In this document: positions 23,688-37,251 of the stretch, one piece after another
Layout of the letters: the number at the start of each line of letters is the position of its first letter
Position numbering within the stretch: the stretch's first letter is position 1
From: Amphimedon queenslandica
Lineage: Eukaryota; Porifera; Demospongiae; Haplosclerida; Niphatidae
Direction of reading: 5' to 3'
DNA length: 64,000 nucleotides
NCBI RefSeq assembly: GCF_000090795.2
Contig: NW_003546460.1
Location: 1 to 64,000, forward strand
Made by a program: the position numbers and the translations under genes
Notes under the pieces: model-generated
The model's database searches: none
What the model saw: only the letters and a program-made list of their open reading frames with translations
What the model was told of the DNA's origin: nothing

Positions 23688-23697
23688 GGACCACCCA
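23688..23697 (+). promoter_or_regulatory. GGACCACCCA element upstream of SRCR-B
   Basis: It lies 31 bp before the ATG. The same CACCC-type element (with A or G first) stands 54 bp before SRCR-D and 48 bp before SRCR-E, suggesting a shared core promoter or initiator element. Confidence 0.35.
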
Positions 23698-23728
23698 TCA
23701 TTTCACCGACTGTTTTGCAGGGAAAAAC

Positions 23729-26700
23729 ATGAAGTCTCTCTTAGCAATCCTTTGCCTTGCAGCTCTACTATCCGCAGCAGGTAAGAGCAAAAAAGCCTAA
23801 AACATTACACAGTACTAAATTCTTAATTTTGTGTCCAGTTTCTCAGTGTACTTATGGTGATGTGAGACTGGACGGCGGAGCTGGCCCGTGGGAAGGAAAC
23901 GTCCAAATCTGCATCAACAATACGTGGGGCTGGGTCTGTCAGTATGGATGGGGCAATTTAGATGCCAGGGTAGTCTGCAAACAGCTAGGCTTCTCTGATC
24001 CAGGTATATATGCATCTAGCCTATACCTTATTATTTTATTATTGGTCTATAGGTGGTATAAGTCGTATTTATGCATACTATGGCTGGCCCAATGCTAGTC
24101 AGCCAATATGGCTTGATAAAGTTCAGTGCACAGGAGCAGAAACAACTCTACTAGCATGTCCCAGGGCAGCCTCAGCACCAATTGGTACAGTGACATGTAA
24201 TCACAACGCTCTAGCCGGTGTAGTGTGTCAAAGTAGGTGGAAATTAGATCTATATTATATTTAATATCCTTCTACCCAAAGGTGGTGGTCCAACTTGTTC
24301 TAATAATGCTTTGAGGATGATTCGATCCCAGACAGGAACACCCTTTAATAACAGAGGACGTATAGAGATCTGCTCCAACGGACAGTGGGGAACTATATGT
24401 GACGATGGATGGGGAACTAACGATGCTAAAGTTGCTTGTGCACAACTCGGATTCTCCAAAAATAGTATAAAAACATTATAACTATTATTATTGATATTAT
24501 TGTTATTGTTAATAGATGTTGGTGCCTATTATAACTCAGTTTTTGGTAGTGGATATGGCCCAATCGTTATGCATCATTTGACTTGTACTTCATCGGAGAG
24601 CACCATAGCACAATGTGGTAAGACACTAGGTTCTTCTGGTTGCAGTCACAGTGAAGATGCTGGGGCTAGGTGTGCAGGTACGCACCCATGCATGCACGCA
24701 TACTAATGAGCTCTATTAATAGGAAAAATAACAACTAGCTGTGTATCTGGTACCTTTAAATTGTGGAGGGCCTATGGAGTTGGGCCTGCTCACGATGGCT
24801 TAGCACTTTACTGCAAGAACAGCCAGTGGGTGCCTGTCTGTGATGATAGCTGGAAATGTGACAATGGAAGACTTATATGCAAGAAACTCGGATATGCAGG
24901 AATATTGAGTAAATAGATTGTACTATTATTTTTAATTATAGTTTTGCATAGATACAAGAGGAGAATACCATTATGGTTACTATGATGGGACTGTTGATCA
25001 TTATGCTTATTCTTGTTCCTCTTCTCACACTGACCTATCTCAATGCAGCTATTACTATCACTCCAGTTGTAATGCTGGTCATGATCAGCTTGGACTAGTA
25101 TGCTACTCACCAATAATAGGTATAGCAATAATAATGATGGTATAATAGTAATAATGATAATGATAGGAAATGAGTGTACTAATGGACAAGTTCGATTGGT
25201 TAATGGTGAGACTCCAGCTCAAGGGAGAGCAGAGTTTTGCTATGAAGGATTCTGGTATCCATTCTGTGAGATGAATAGCAACACTGCTCTAGCAATCTGT
25301 CAAACACTGGGATACAACTCATCAGGTAAAACTATGATAAACTAATAATTACTGATTGATATACCTGTACTTGCAATAGTGGCTACTATATATTCTGATC
25401 AGAGATATGGTGATACTAATAAGTACAGCAGTTTCAAGTGGCTCAGTTGTCCCAATGGAGTCCACAACACTGACAATTGTAATGTAGTTCAAAAACTGAC
25501 TGGAGGCTGTAGGATTGTTGTTGGCAAATGTTGGAGAGAATATGGAGTAGGCTGTCACAGTAAGTAGTCCAAATATCAATAATAATATTTATATTAATAA
25601 TTTATGAATAGATACTGGTACATGTACCAATGGTGATATGAGACTCATTGACAGTCCTATCGATACTGAGGGACGTCTGGAAGTGTGTGTGGGTGGAGTT
25701 TGGGGTGGAGTCTGTGGTGCTAACTTTGGAAGGAGTGATGCCTATGTTGCCTGCAGTCATCTTGGATACAGCGGAGCAAGTGAGTTGTGTTTGCATGTGC
25801 TAAGCATGTGCTCTCTTTATTGATATTCATTCCATTGTATTCCTTTGTACTATGAATATTAGACCCTTGGGTGAGATATTCTGCCTATCATGGAGAGAGT
25901 GATGGGCCAGTACTGCTGAATAATGTGAACTGCCAGGGTTGGGAGAGCTCCTTTGATCAGTGTGGGAAGCAAGTCTTCCCTTCATTTTATAGGTGTGCCC
26001 CACAGTGGACCATTGGCCTAGTATGCAAAGACAGTAAGCAGTAGTAACATTGATAAAATAATAATGACAATAATAATATTCTCTTTTTTTAGATTGTACT
26101 TGGGGTAGTGTTAGACTAACTGGTGGTCCATTCCCAAATGAAGGAACTGTTGAAGTTTGTCTTGGCCAATGGAGTTATGTTGCTGCTGATTCTTTCTGGT
26201 CTAATACTAATGCTCAGGTTGTTTGTAATCAATTGGGTTTCACCAGTGAAGGAAGCAGTAAGTTAAGCATTTATTTACTTATTCATTTATTCATTTATCT
26301 TTTTATAGCTGCAGTAGCTCGTTCTGGTTCATTCTACGGTAAAGGTCGTAGACCACTCCGTCTCGTTAACATGACCTGCAGTGGAAATGAAAAGAAGCTA
26401 GTTCAGTGTGGCCAGTACAAGTACTCATACAATGATGGAGTGAATGTACTATCGCAGTATGAAGTGGCTGGAGTTGACTGCATTTACGATGCACCTACAG
26501 ATCCTCCTTGCGTTATGAGACCTTCTTCATATGATACTCCTAATACAGGAGCTACTGCTTGTACTAGTAATGACGTGAGATTGACTGGAGGAGATGCACA
26601 GAGTGGACGATTGGAGATGTGTATAGATGGATACTGGTCGCCATTCTGTAAGATGGATCCATTAGTAGCTCAGGTTGCTTGCAAGCAGCTAGGATACAAT

Positions 26701-29578
26701 GATTACTCATGTTAGTGCATGTACATATTAATTATTTTATCATTTTGTTAACTTTCAGGGGGTGCTATAGTAGAAGATGATACCTTTGGAAGACTATTGA
26801 ACTACAGTTTATTTGATAATATAACTTGCACTGGCTTTGAGAGTTCACTGGCTCAGTGTACTATCAATTATAACACAGCCTGCACTCCTTTCTGCTGGAG
26901 AAGTAACTTAGGACTAAGGTGCTATGGTAAGATTAATCCCTCTTCTCTATAATTGTTAATTTGTCATTATTATTATTATTATTTTTAATTTATAGATAGT
27001 GGAAAGTGTACTAGTGGAAACTTGAGGCTTGTTGATGGCTATATAGAGAATGAGGGAAGAGTAGAAGTGTGTGTTAATGGAGTATGGGGATCTGTCTGTG
27101 ATCAAGGATTTGATAAAACTGATGCTCATGTTGTATGCCAACAACTGGGCCACCCTGAACTAGGTAATGATGATAAAATCATTATTTACTTATTTATTTA
27201 TTTGTTATTACAGAGCCTGTTGTCTTCCCTAACTCTGAATTTGGTGATGGAGTCTATCCAATTGTCTACACTAACATGAACTGTGGTGGCTGGGAGAGCA
27301 GTCTATCTCAATGTGGCAAGCAGACCTACCCCAACTCAGCTTGCTCTCGTAGCAATGTTGCTGGAGTATTGTGTGGCTATGGTAAGCCTCTTATACTATT
27401 GTGTCATTGATTGATGAGTGTTTATGCAGCTTGCAATGATGGTGACGTGAGGCTGGTGGGTAGTCAATGGAATTATGAAGGAACCGTTCAAGTTTGCTTT
27501 GATAATCTCTGGGGACAAATATCTGATTCTGGCTGGACTAGAAATGATGCTCAAGTTATCTGTAGACAATTGGGATATGAAGCTGAAGGTGACTGAATCC
27601 TCTTTTGGTCTATCATATTATATAAGAATCATCATTGATAGGGTCACTGCCTACTTACAAGTCTAGATATGGCAAGACCAACTTTACCATTCACTTGAGC
27701 CAGGTCAATTGTGGAGGAAATGAGGACAATATCAATGATTGTACAACATATATACTGCCACTGACTCAAGGGAAAGCACTACTGGCCACTACTGATGTAG
27801 CTGGAGTCAAGTGCTATACTCCTGATCAGTGTGTCCCTCCTCCTAATGTAACTGGTAGTGCATGTACTGATGGTCAAGTTAGACTAACTGGAGGGAAACC
27901 AGATATACCCGAGGGAAATGTGGAGTATTGTTATCAAGGGACCTGGTCACCACTCTGTAACCTAGCACCAATGGAGGCTACTACTATATGCAGACAGCTT
28001 GGATACACTGATACTAATTGTAAGAGAATTATTTTATTTATTATTATTACTATAATACCTTTTAGTGACTGCTGTGTTCACTGATGGCCGATTTGGTAAA
28101 GTGGTCCCAGGTAGTAACATGACCACGAGTTTGTTCCAGAGGTTCTCCTGTGCCATTAACCCTAACGGTATCTCACTATCAAACTGTGACATAGTGGACA
28201 GTTGCATGAGCACTTGTAGTTACCCAATTGGACTCAGATGCTACAGTAAGTAACACTTAAATCTCATAATCTCAATATCTATGCCCTCCTCTTTCTGCAG
28301 CTCATTCTGATTGCTCTGATGGTGATGTCAGGCTCACCAATGGTACATATTCTACCCAAGGAAGACTTGAAGTTTGTTCTAATAGTATATGGGGCAGTGT
28401 CTGTTCAACTGGCTTTGATCCAACTGATGCTTATGTTGTATGCAATCAACTAGGACTTGGAGAAGCAGGTAATTTATTGCATTATCATAATTCTTTATTT
28501 TTAAATTATTTTTTTCAGAGCCAACTGTCTATAATAATTCTTATTTTGGTGATGGAGATGGTGCTATTATATTCTCTAATTTCCAATGTCAGGGATACGA
28601 GCTATCCACTTTCTCATGTCCAAAGGATGAGTATGGAACTTTTGAATGTGCCCGTGGGAATGTCGTTGGTATTACGTGTCAAGCTTGTGAGTATTAAAGA
28701 ACTTGTGAACCATCTTCTTTTATTTCTTGATCTTTAGCTTGCTCTGATTCTGATGTGCGTCTAGTTGGTTCTAACAAAACTTCAGAGGGCACGGTTGAGG
28801 TCTGCTATTACAATAACTGGGGGATTATATCTGATGAATCCTGGGGCAGCGAGGAAGCACAGGTTGTCTGTCGTCAACTTGGTTTCAGCAATCCTCAAAG
28901 TAAGTACTTATATTGTGTCAAAATCAGTGCATTTTAACTATGATATGATTTTGATACATTGCTTTTTACTTTTTCTTCTTATTAGATGCAAGAGCAGCCA
29001 CTGGTTCAGCTTATGGTAAACCCAATGCTCCAGTCCAGTTAAGTAATGTAGGTTGCAGTGGTAGAGAAGCTAACCTGAGCACCTGTCCTGGCAACCAGCT
29101 AACGCCAGAGGAGAGTCAAGCAGCTTATAATGGCACCAGTGCAGCTGGAGTGGTCTGTATACCGCCAGTAACCAGTGGAGCTGGTAGTGGCTCGTCTGTC
29201 AATGGCACAACAGCTGCTATGATATTTATGATTATATTACTGGTAGCTGCTATTGTCGTGATGGGATTGTAAGTTAAATAATTTATATTTTTTAATTAAT
29301 TTAACATCTTTTTTCTCTCTTTTACTAGTGTCTTTGTATTTGTCTGTTATAAGAGAAAGCAGGGTTACTTGACTGTTGATCTACCTAAAGTGTCAGAGGA
29401 CTACTCCAGTTCATCAAGAGGTGTTACTAATCCTATAGCAGCCCCTGGCCTGTTTGATGCAGTGAAACCAGCTCGATACTCTTTTGCTGATTCAACTGGT
29501 CTAACAGCTAATGAAGACGCTGTAGAAGATGATGATGATGATAAAGGATTTGAAGTTGCTGTACACAGTGAAGATTAA
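23729..29578 (+). CDS. SRCR-B: 12-SRCR-domain transmembrane receptor
   Basis: Signal peptide [17 protein letters not shown] from 23729. Domain exon starts: D1 23839/24053, D2 24281/24516, D3 24722/24951, D4 25167/25379, D5 25612/25861, D6 26093/26310, D7 within 26310-26712 and 26759, D8 26996/27213, D9 27430/27641, D10 within 27641-28021 and 28066, D11 28301/28519, D12 28739/28987. Unlike its four sisters it has an intron (26927-26995) between D7 and D8. The transmembrane helix is [19 protein letters not shown] plus [11 protein letters not shown], split by the last intron. The tail is serine-rich and acidic ([27 protein letters not shown]), with no NPxY. It begins 312 bp after SRCR-A. Same architecture, order and linkers as SRCR-A. 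Confidence 0.94.
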
Positions 29579-29799
29579 TTAAATAATTGCTACAGTATAA
29601 TAGATTATATAAAACAACACACATGCACATGATTCCCACAATACACAGCTGCTAAAAACTACTCCATTATTTTGACACTTATACATATGCTGCTTGCATT
29701 TTTCTGAAGCTACTTTTCAAAGTCTATGAATAATAAATTAGTTGATTGTTATCAAACGAGCCAACGCCCAAATTTTTTAAAGAAGGAAGGAAAGAAAAC

Positions 29800-32700
29800 A
29801 TGAAGATACAACTCGCTTTGTTTGTCCTCATTGGACTAGCTACAGTAAGAAAAGCAGGTAAAATGAACTACTAAAGTCCCTATACTCCATGCATGAAGAG
29901 ATAAGGAGTTGTGTAGAGGGTGTAGAGTCGTGCGTTTATTCTTATTTTTCCTGCAGTTCCTGAGGCTTGCTCACCTTCAGGATCTGTGAGACTAGTGTGG
30001 GGTGCTGGACCATGGGAGGGTAACGTACAGATATGTCTCAATGGCGGCTGGGGATGGATCTGTCAGAATAGCTTCTACACTAACGAGGCTAAGGTGGTCT
30101 GTAGGCAGCTTGGATTCAATGCTACTGGTAAACAAAACATTTCCTTGGTTATTGTTATTTTATTGTTGTTTTTTGTTTTTCCTTTAGGCTCTGTGTACAG
30201 GAGATATGCTTATTATGGCTGGCCTGATCCCAGTCTACCAATATGGTTGGATCAGCTAGGCTGTCATGGAACAGAAAGTAATATCATGAGTTGCCCACAG
30301 CCTAAAGCAATCGGCGATGCTTCTTGCAATCATAACGCATTGGCAGCTGTCCTTTGTCCAAGTAAGTGATAATAGCACAAAATGTCAGTTTCATTACTGT
30401 TATTCAGATCAAGGAGCTAATCCTAACTGCTCTGAAGGTTCTCTTAGATTACTGAGAAATCAAGCATCGACTCCATTTAAATCTTATGGACGTGTAGAGA
30501 TATGTCACAGTAATCGCTGGGGATCAATCTGTGATTCTGGTTGGGGTACACCTGATGCTAAAGTGGCCTGTGGACAGTTGGGATATACTGCATCAGGTAA
30601 TCATATTATGAAATATTTGCTCTTACAATTATTACTATATTTTCTGATACATATTGATGTACTTATGCTGTGTAGAAAGTTTGAGGTGATTCCAACTTCA
30701 ATTGTTTAAGTTATGGCCATTTGAAAAAATGAGCCAAAATCTGAAAAATCCCCTGTACTATAGCCCATAGTTTTTTTTCGAAAATGGCTCCACAATCACC
30801 TCCAATTTTTATTACACTTCCTGATACATATTGATGCCCTTATGCTATGTAGAAAGTTTGAGTTGATTCCGACTTCAATTTTTCAAGTTATGGCTGTTTT
30901 AGTTTGACTTGATTGTTGATATTATTATTCTTGGCAGCCAATGCCAGCTACGAATACAACAGCTTTGATTAATGTCAGTTTGTTTATACAACAAAAATAA
31001 CTTCATGCACTGTATATATATTAATGTATTGTAGCTATGTTGTTACTTGTCTCACTCCATCAGCTGCTTCATCATACTGCTGTGCTACATATGGTCAAAG
31101 TTATGGGCCGGTCTGGTTAAGCAACATGGGATGTACTTCCTCTAATAACCAACTGACATCTTGTACTCACGATAACTTTGGAGCTAATACTTGTTCTCAT
31201 TCTAAAGATGCTGGAGCTGGCTGCAGAGGTAAAGAATGATTGTGTAATTGTGTATATTTAAATAATCACTATTATTATTATCATCATTACTGCAATTGCT
31301 TATAGGTGAAGTGACTGGTTCTTGTACAAACGGTGCTGTGAAGCTATTCAGACCTTATGGTATAGGTCCCAATAATGACGGTCTTGCTTTGTACTGTAAC
31401 AACAGTCGCTGGGTCGGGTTCTGTGATGATGGTTGGTCCTGTCATAACGCTAGACTTATATGCAAGAAGTTAGGCTTCCCTGCAGCTCTTAGTGAGTAGA
31501 CATTTCATCACTTATTAGTACTATATGAAACACTGGCTAGGAATCATGATTGCTATATCACAATCTTTCTCTCTCTCTCTCTCTTTCTCTTTCAGACACT
31601 AGATGGGAAGGGTACTATGGTTACTACAAGCAGACCGATACCTATCGGTTCTACTGTAGATCCACCAATACTGATCTCTCTCAGTGCTCTTATACTTATC
31701 GCTCAAGTTGTACGTCACTCAACGACCAGATTGGAGTCATCTGTTACAAACCAATCATAAGTTAGTTGTGACCATTAATGATGAAATGTATACATAAAAT
31801 GTATTTTTTGATTCCATTCATTTTTGAGTTATTGTTGCTTACCCATCCACAAAATTTTACTGTAGTAATTCGTAGAAAATTATGCTTATTATTTAACAAT
31901 TATAATATAAATTATTTTTCTGCTCCAACAGGTAAGACATGTACGGATGGACAGGTGAGGCTTCAGAATGGTAACACAACCAGTGAGGGTAGGGTGGAGT
32001 ACTGCTATGAAGGAAGATGGAACCCAGTCTGTAGTCTCACTGGTATTGCTGCATCTTTAATATGCAAACAACTTGGCTATAACTCAACTTGTAAGAATTA
32101 TTATTATTATTATTTATTAATTAATTAATTTATTTATTCAGTGGCTACAATCATTGATGATCAAAGGTTCAATAGATCTGACATTAGAAGTGTATTTAAT
32201 ACTTTCTCTTGCTCCTCTACCACTCCATCACTGGGTCAGTGCAATAACACCATGAAAGGATCGGCTTGCTTCACTTCTGTATCAAAATGCACCACCGAAG
32301 TTGGACTAAGATGTCACAGTAAGTTTTGATGATACTTGAACATTATAATTGAGAAATAGCTTCCATAAGATCACTTTAATAATACATTATATTCACAAAC
32401 GATTGTACCTCATCATTTATTATTATATTTTTAATAGACACAGCTTTTACTACTTGTACTGATGGTCAGTCAAGGCTGGTTAATGGTACGCTAGCTCAAG
32501 AAGGTCGTGTTGAAGTGTGTCTCAGTGGCATATGGGGCTCGGTCTGTCAGAACGGGTTCGGTCAAAGTGATGCTTATGTCATCTGCAAAGAGCTTGGATA
32601 TAATGGACCATGTAAGCTAGTAATTATTATTATTATTATTAATGATTATTCAATCATACAACGCTTAATATTCCATTATTTTTATTTATACGCATCATCA

Positions 32701-35700
32701 CATGAGGCCCTGTATTGAATTACTTTAGTTTATTCATTTCTGAGTCTTTTAACTGTCAACAACTTAACGATATTCATTAACAGTCACCTGTCAGCTCACC
32801 ACAATGATTGATTAATATTCATTGACATCATTCATGCTAATAAAACATTTTACTGAGTGTCACTATAATCATTAAACAGAGCCAGTTCCAGTCATTCCAA
32901 AATCACATGAAGTTTGACAACAATGCATTATTAATATTCATTGCTGTTCACGTATTCATCTATACATCCCATTAACTGATTGCAACTTAACTTTTTTTCA
33001 ATTTTAATAAAATATACTTTATACATTATTCCTTTTCTCTTGTATAGCGCCTAATGTTTATTATCGTTCCAAATATGGCGAGAGTACAGGCCCCATTGTG
33101 TACAGCAACTTAAAGTGTAAAGGATGGGAGACTGTTCTTACTGAATGTACTAAAGATACCTTCCCAAGCATCAGCTGCTCACCACAAAACACTATTGGAC
33201 TCATTTGCAAAGACGGTAAATGAAACTTTTTTGTCACATTTCATTCCTATGTTTTCATAATTCCGTACCAAACTTCAAATTATTAATGTTTCAACATAGA
33301 TTGCTCTGATGGTGACGTGAGGCTTGTTGGTGGTGGGTTTGCTAATGAAGGGACGGTTGAGGTGTGCATGGATCATATGTGGGGCCTCGTCTCTGATGCT
33401 GGCTGGAATGCAAGTCATGCTAAAGTCGTCTGCAGGCAACTAGGATTCACATCGGGAAGTAAGAAGAAGGGCACTTGTGTTTAAATAGTGTATTTGTTAT
33501 TATTGTTATTATTGTTGTTGTCATTATTGTTGTTGTTATTATTGTTGTTGTTTCTTTTTGTAGTATTCAAACCTTACACTGGTTCAGCATTTGGCAAGCC
33601 CAATAACAGGATATTACTAAAGAATGTCAAATGCTCCGGGCATGAACTGAAGCTGATAGACTGTGCTAACTATCAATTGGGACTATGGGGAGGCAGAAAG
33701 CAACTAGCTACCACTAATGTAGCTGGAGTAGACTGTATTTATGATGAACCTACTGATCCTCCTTGTGGCACCAAAGCAGCATATTATGATACAACCCCAG
33801 GGCCACAGTGTGTACCACTAAATAATATTGTAAGACTCACTGAGAATAGCACCAAGAGTGCTGGCAGGGTAGAGTATTGTTACAATGGATACTGGTCGCC
33901 ATTGTGTAAGATGGATAATAAACTAGCAATGGTCATTTGTAGATACCTTGGATTCAGTCAATACTCATGTAAGTATAATACAATTATTATTATCATTAAT
34001 ATTGTTGTTACTGTGTCTTTTAGACGGTAGTATCATTGAATCAGGAGAGTTTGGTAACTTAATGAATGTCAGTTTAATTGATAATGTCACTTGTACTGGA
34101 ACTGAGAGTACACCATTTCATTGTACATACCACCAATCTCCTTCATCTTGTACTCCTTTCTGCTCTAAAAACCTGGGAATAAGGTGCTTCAATCAGGGAA
34201 TATGTACCAATGGAGCCGTGAGATTGATGGATGGAATAATAGAGAATGAAGGAAGGATTGAAGTGTGTGTTAATGGAGTGTGGGGCACTGTCTGTGATCA
34301 AGGGTTTACTAAAACTGATGCCAATATTGTCTGTAAACAACTAGGACTACCTGACACAGGTAACCCTCTATTTATAATTTTAATTATAATTGTGTTATTT
34401 ATAGAGCCAATTGTTCTCCCTAATTCCGAGTTTGGTGATGGTACTTATCCTATAGTGTATTCCAATGTGACTTGTGGTGGATGGGAATCAACCATCACTC
34501 AATGCAACAAAGTACAGTATGAGAACACTGTCTGCTCACGTAAGCACACTGCAGGAGTGCTCTGTGGATATGGTAAGTGATTAATTATAATAAACATAAT
34601 TATTTTATTGATCTTTTGCTAGATTGCAATGATGGTGATGTAAGATTGGTCAATAGTCTATCAAGCAGTGCTACATACGAAGGAACAGTGGAGGTTTGCT
34701 TTGAGAATCTGTGGGGACTGATAGCTGATACTAACTGGAGCCAGCAAGATGCTGTTGTGGTCTGTAGACAGTTAGGATTTGAAACATCAGGTAGTAGTAA
34801 TAATAATGACACTAATGATAGATTGTATTACCATTAATGTATAAAGGAAGAGTATAAAGTTTATCAATACTGAGTTTATTATTGTTATTTCTTTAGGTAC
34901 ACAAAGTGTAACTGGATCTCATTTTGGTAAACCCAACATGAGGCTGCACTTAAGTAACGTTGCATGTCTTGGTACTGAAGACTCCATTAGTCAATGCAAT
35001 TACAACACATACTCCTTATCTCAGGGAAAGACACAACTAGCCACTACTGATGTGGCCGGAGTCAAGTGTTATATACCAGCAAACTGTGTAGCTCCTCCGT
35101 CCTCAGGCACTGCCTGTAGTGATGGCAGTGTGAAGCTGGTCGGTGGTAGCAATAATGGAGAAGGCATACTGGAGTTTTGCTATAAAGGAAACTGGTCGCC
35201 ATTCTGCTACCTTGGACCCAATGAGGCTACTGTTGCCTGTAGACAGTTGGGACACACTAGCTATGACAGTAAGAAGATAGTACTATTTTACATCATTATT
35301 TATTTATTTTATTTTATTTTTCTTCTACAGTGACTGCTGTCTTTACTGATGGCAGGTTTGGTTCCCTGGCTGGTGTTAGTTTATTTCAGAATATTTCCTG
35401 TGCCCTCAATCTTGCAGCCAACCAGTTAGGAGACTGTCTCATAGCTGATAGCTGTCAGTCAACATGCAAAAATGTTGTCGGACTTCGCTGCTATGGTAAT
35501 ACCGCTAGTTATTATTATTATTATTGTCATTTTTGTTGTTTTAGATGCTGCAAATTGTCAAGAAGGTCAGGTGAGATTAGTCAATGGTACTAAAACTGAG
35601 GGTAGACTGGAGGTGTGCTATAAAGGAGTGTGGGGATCAGTTTGTGGTGTTGGATTTGATGTGACTGATGCTTTTGTTGCCTGCAAAGAACTTGGACTTG

Positions 35701-37035
35701 GAATGTCAGGTAAGAATAGCAACAAAAAAAGAAAAAAGAATTTAGTATTTTAAAAGTATCTAGAAAAGTATCAGAGTATCATTCTTATATGCTACTGCAA
35801 TGACCTTGATTCACATATTGTCTTACAGGAGTTTGTACTTTATAAACAGGCTATAGTTCATGAAACATGATCAATATCCACTGTTTACTAGTACTGTCAC
35901 ACCCTCTCTCTCCTTTATACAGAGCCTACTGTGTATACTAATTCTCACTATGGTGATGGTGATGGAGCTATAGTCTACTACAATACATCATGCAAAGGAT
36001 ACGAGTCCAGCATTGTTGGCTGCAATAAGCAGATTTATGGGATGTTCACTTGCTCTAGGAATAACGTAGTAGGAGTTGCCTGCCAAGAAGGTATAGTAAT
36101 AAAATCCTGTATAAAGTAACAATGTATTACAGTGGGTGTGCAGCAAATAGTATATCAGATATCAATATTGTTATATTCATACTAACTGTCTCACACTAAT
36201 AAACAGCTTTTCTACAGTGCATGGTTGATGGTTGTTGCTATTACTAGTATAAAATTATATAGGCAATTAATATCCTGCTATAAGTGACACTTGTTAATAT
36301 ACTCCACAGGTTGCAGTAATGGTGCTGTGAGACTTATCAATGGGTCATCTTCCAATGAAGGAACTGTAGAGGTATGCTATTACAACACATGGGGATTGGT
36401 CACTGATGGAGGGTGGAGTGATTCAGAAGCTCAAGTTGTTTGCAGACAGCTCAACTTCCAAGGTAATCAAATATGAAAGATGCATAAATATTGATCTCGT
36501 ATTATAAGGTGGTAATGCAAGGATTGGCTCACCATATGGCAGACCTAACGCTCCAGTATTGATTAGTAACACTCAATGCAGTGGGTCTGAATCCTCCATC
36601 AGTAGTTGTCAATATACTCACTTATCTGAAGATCAAAGCAGTGGTTTAGCTGGAGCTAATGTTGCTGGTGTTAGATGCAGTGCAGCTACAATACCACCTT
36701 CAGCTTCATCGCATCGCCTCTCATCATCCGGTATAGGACTAACAGTGCTATCATTATTACTAGCACTCTTCATTGCAATATCTGTTAGGTAAGGATCTGC
36801 ATTATAATGTAGTTTTAATTTGAGCTATGTAATATGCTTCTCTGTCTCTTTTAGTTTGGTTGCTTTTATGGTTTATAAGTGGAGGAAAGGCCCAAAGAGG
36901 TATTCTCCAATAGTCACGCTAAACAGTGACCCACAAGATGCAAGCAATCCAATGGCTACAGCAAACATGTGGCCAAACGGAGAGAAAGATGATGAAGAAG
37001 AAGACGATGAGATGCTACAGCTAATGAACGAATGA
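29800..37035 (+). CDS. SRCR-C: 12-SRCR-domain transmembrane receptor
   Basis: Signal peptide MKIQLALFVLIGLATVRKA from 29800. Domain exon starts: D1 29957/30189, D2 30408/31064, D3 31306/31596, D4 31931/32141, D5 32438/33047, D6 33299/33564, D7 within 33564-33969 and 34023, D8 within 34023-34361 and 34405, D9 34622/34898, D10 within 34898-35269 and 35331, D11 35545/35923, D12 36310/36510. The transmembrane helix (LTVLSLLLALFIAISV) continues to VAFMVYKWRKG after the last intron. The tail is short and very acidic (EKDDEEEDDEMLQLMNE). It is the longest gene of the five because of larger introns; the D2 intron holds repeat-family sequence and a relic half-exon. Starts 221 bp after SRCR-B. Confidence 0.93.
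30640..30910. repeat. Diverged repeat-family copies, reverse orientation, in SRCR-C intron
   Basis: Two direct half-units (CTGATACATATTGATG...TATGCTGTGTAGAAAGTTTGA, then a second at about 30821). The core is altered to CCTGTACTATAGCCCATAG. Relative to the array at 14180-15300 they run in reverse complement. Confidence 0.8.
30938..30972 (+). pseudogene. Relic start of an SRCR domain 2 second-half exon
   Basis: After a TTGGCAG acceptor the phase-1 reading is ANASYEYNSFD and then a stop. It resembles the start of the same exon in SRCR-B ([11 protein letters not shown]). The intact exon used by this gene starts at 31064 and looks more like SRCR-D and SRCR-E. The relic is short, so chance is not excluded. 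Confidence 0.4.
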
Positions 37036-37187
37036 TTATGAATATCATGGACCTCTGCTATAGATAGATTAACTGCTGCAGTTTATGCACATGCACATCA
37101 CATGCTGAACAGAACTAGCTCATATATTATTATTGTATTTTTACTCCATTCATGGGTGGATTCTGATTTATGAATATAATTTATGCG

Positions 37188-37197
37188 GGACCACCCA
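37188..37197 (+). promoter_or_regulatory. GGACCACCCA element upstream of SRCR-D
   Basis: It is identical over 10 bp to the element before SRCR-B, 54 bp before the SRCR-D ATG. Confidence 0.35.
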
Positions 37198-37251
37198 AAA
37201 TTTTGTTTTCTTCATCTCTTTCCGTTGGTGTGTGTTGCTGCATGTAAAGCA

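Noticed and set aside
32878-32920. Possible relic SRCR exon (EPVPVIP after an AG) in the SRCR-C D5 intron
   Set aside because: Only a few residues resemble the EPIVLPNS start of D8/D11 exons, and a stop follows; chance is likely.
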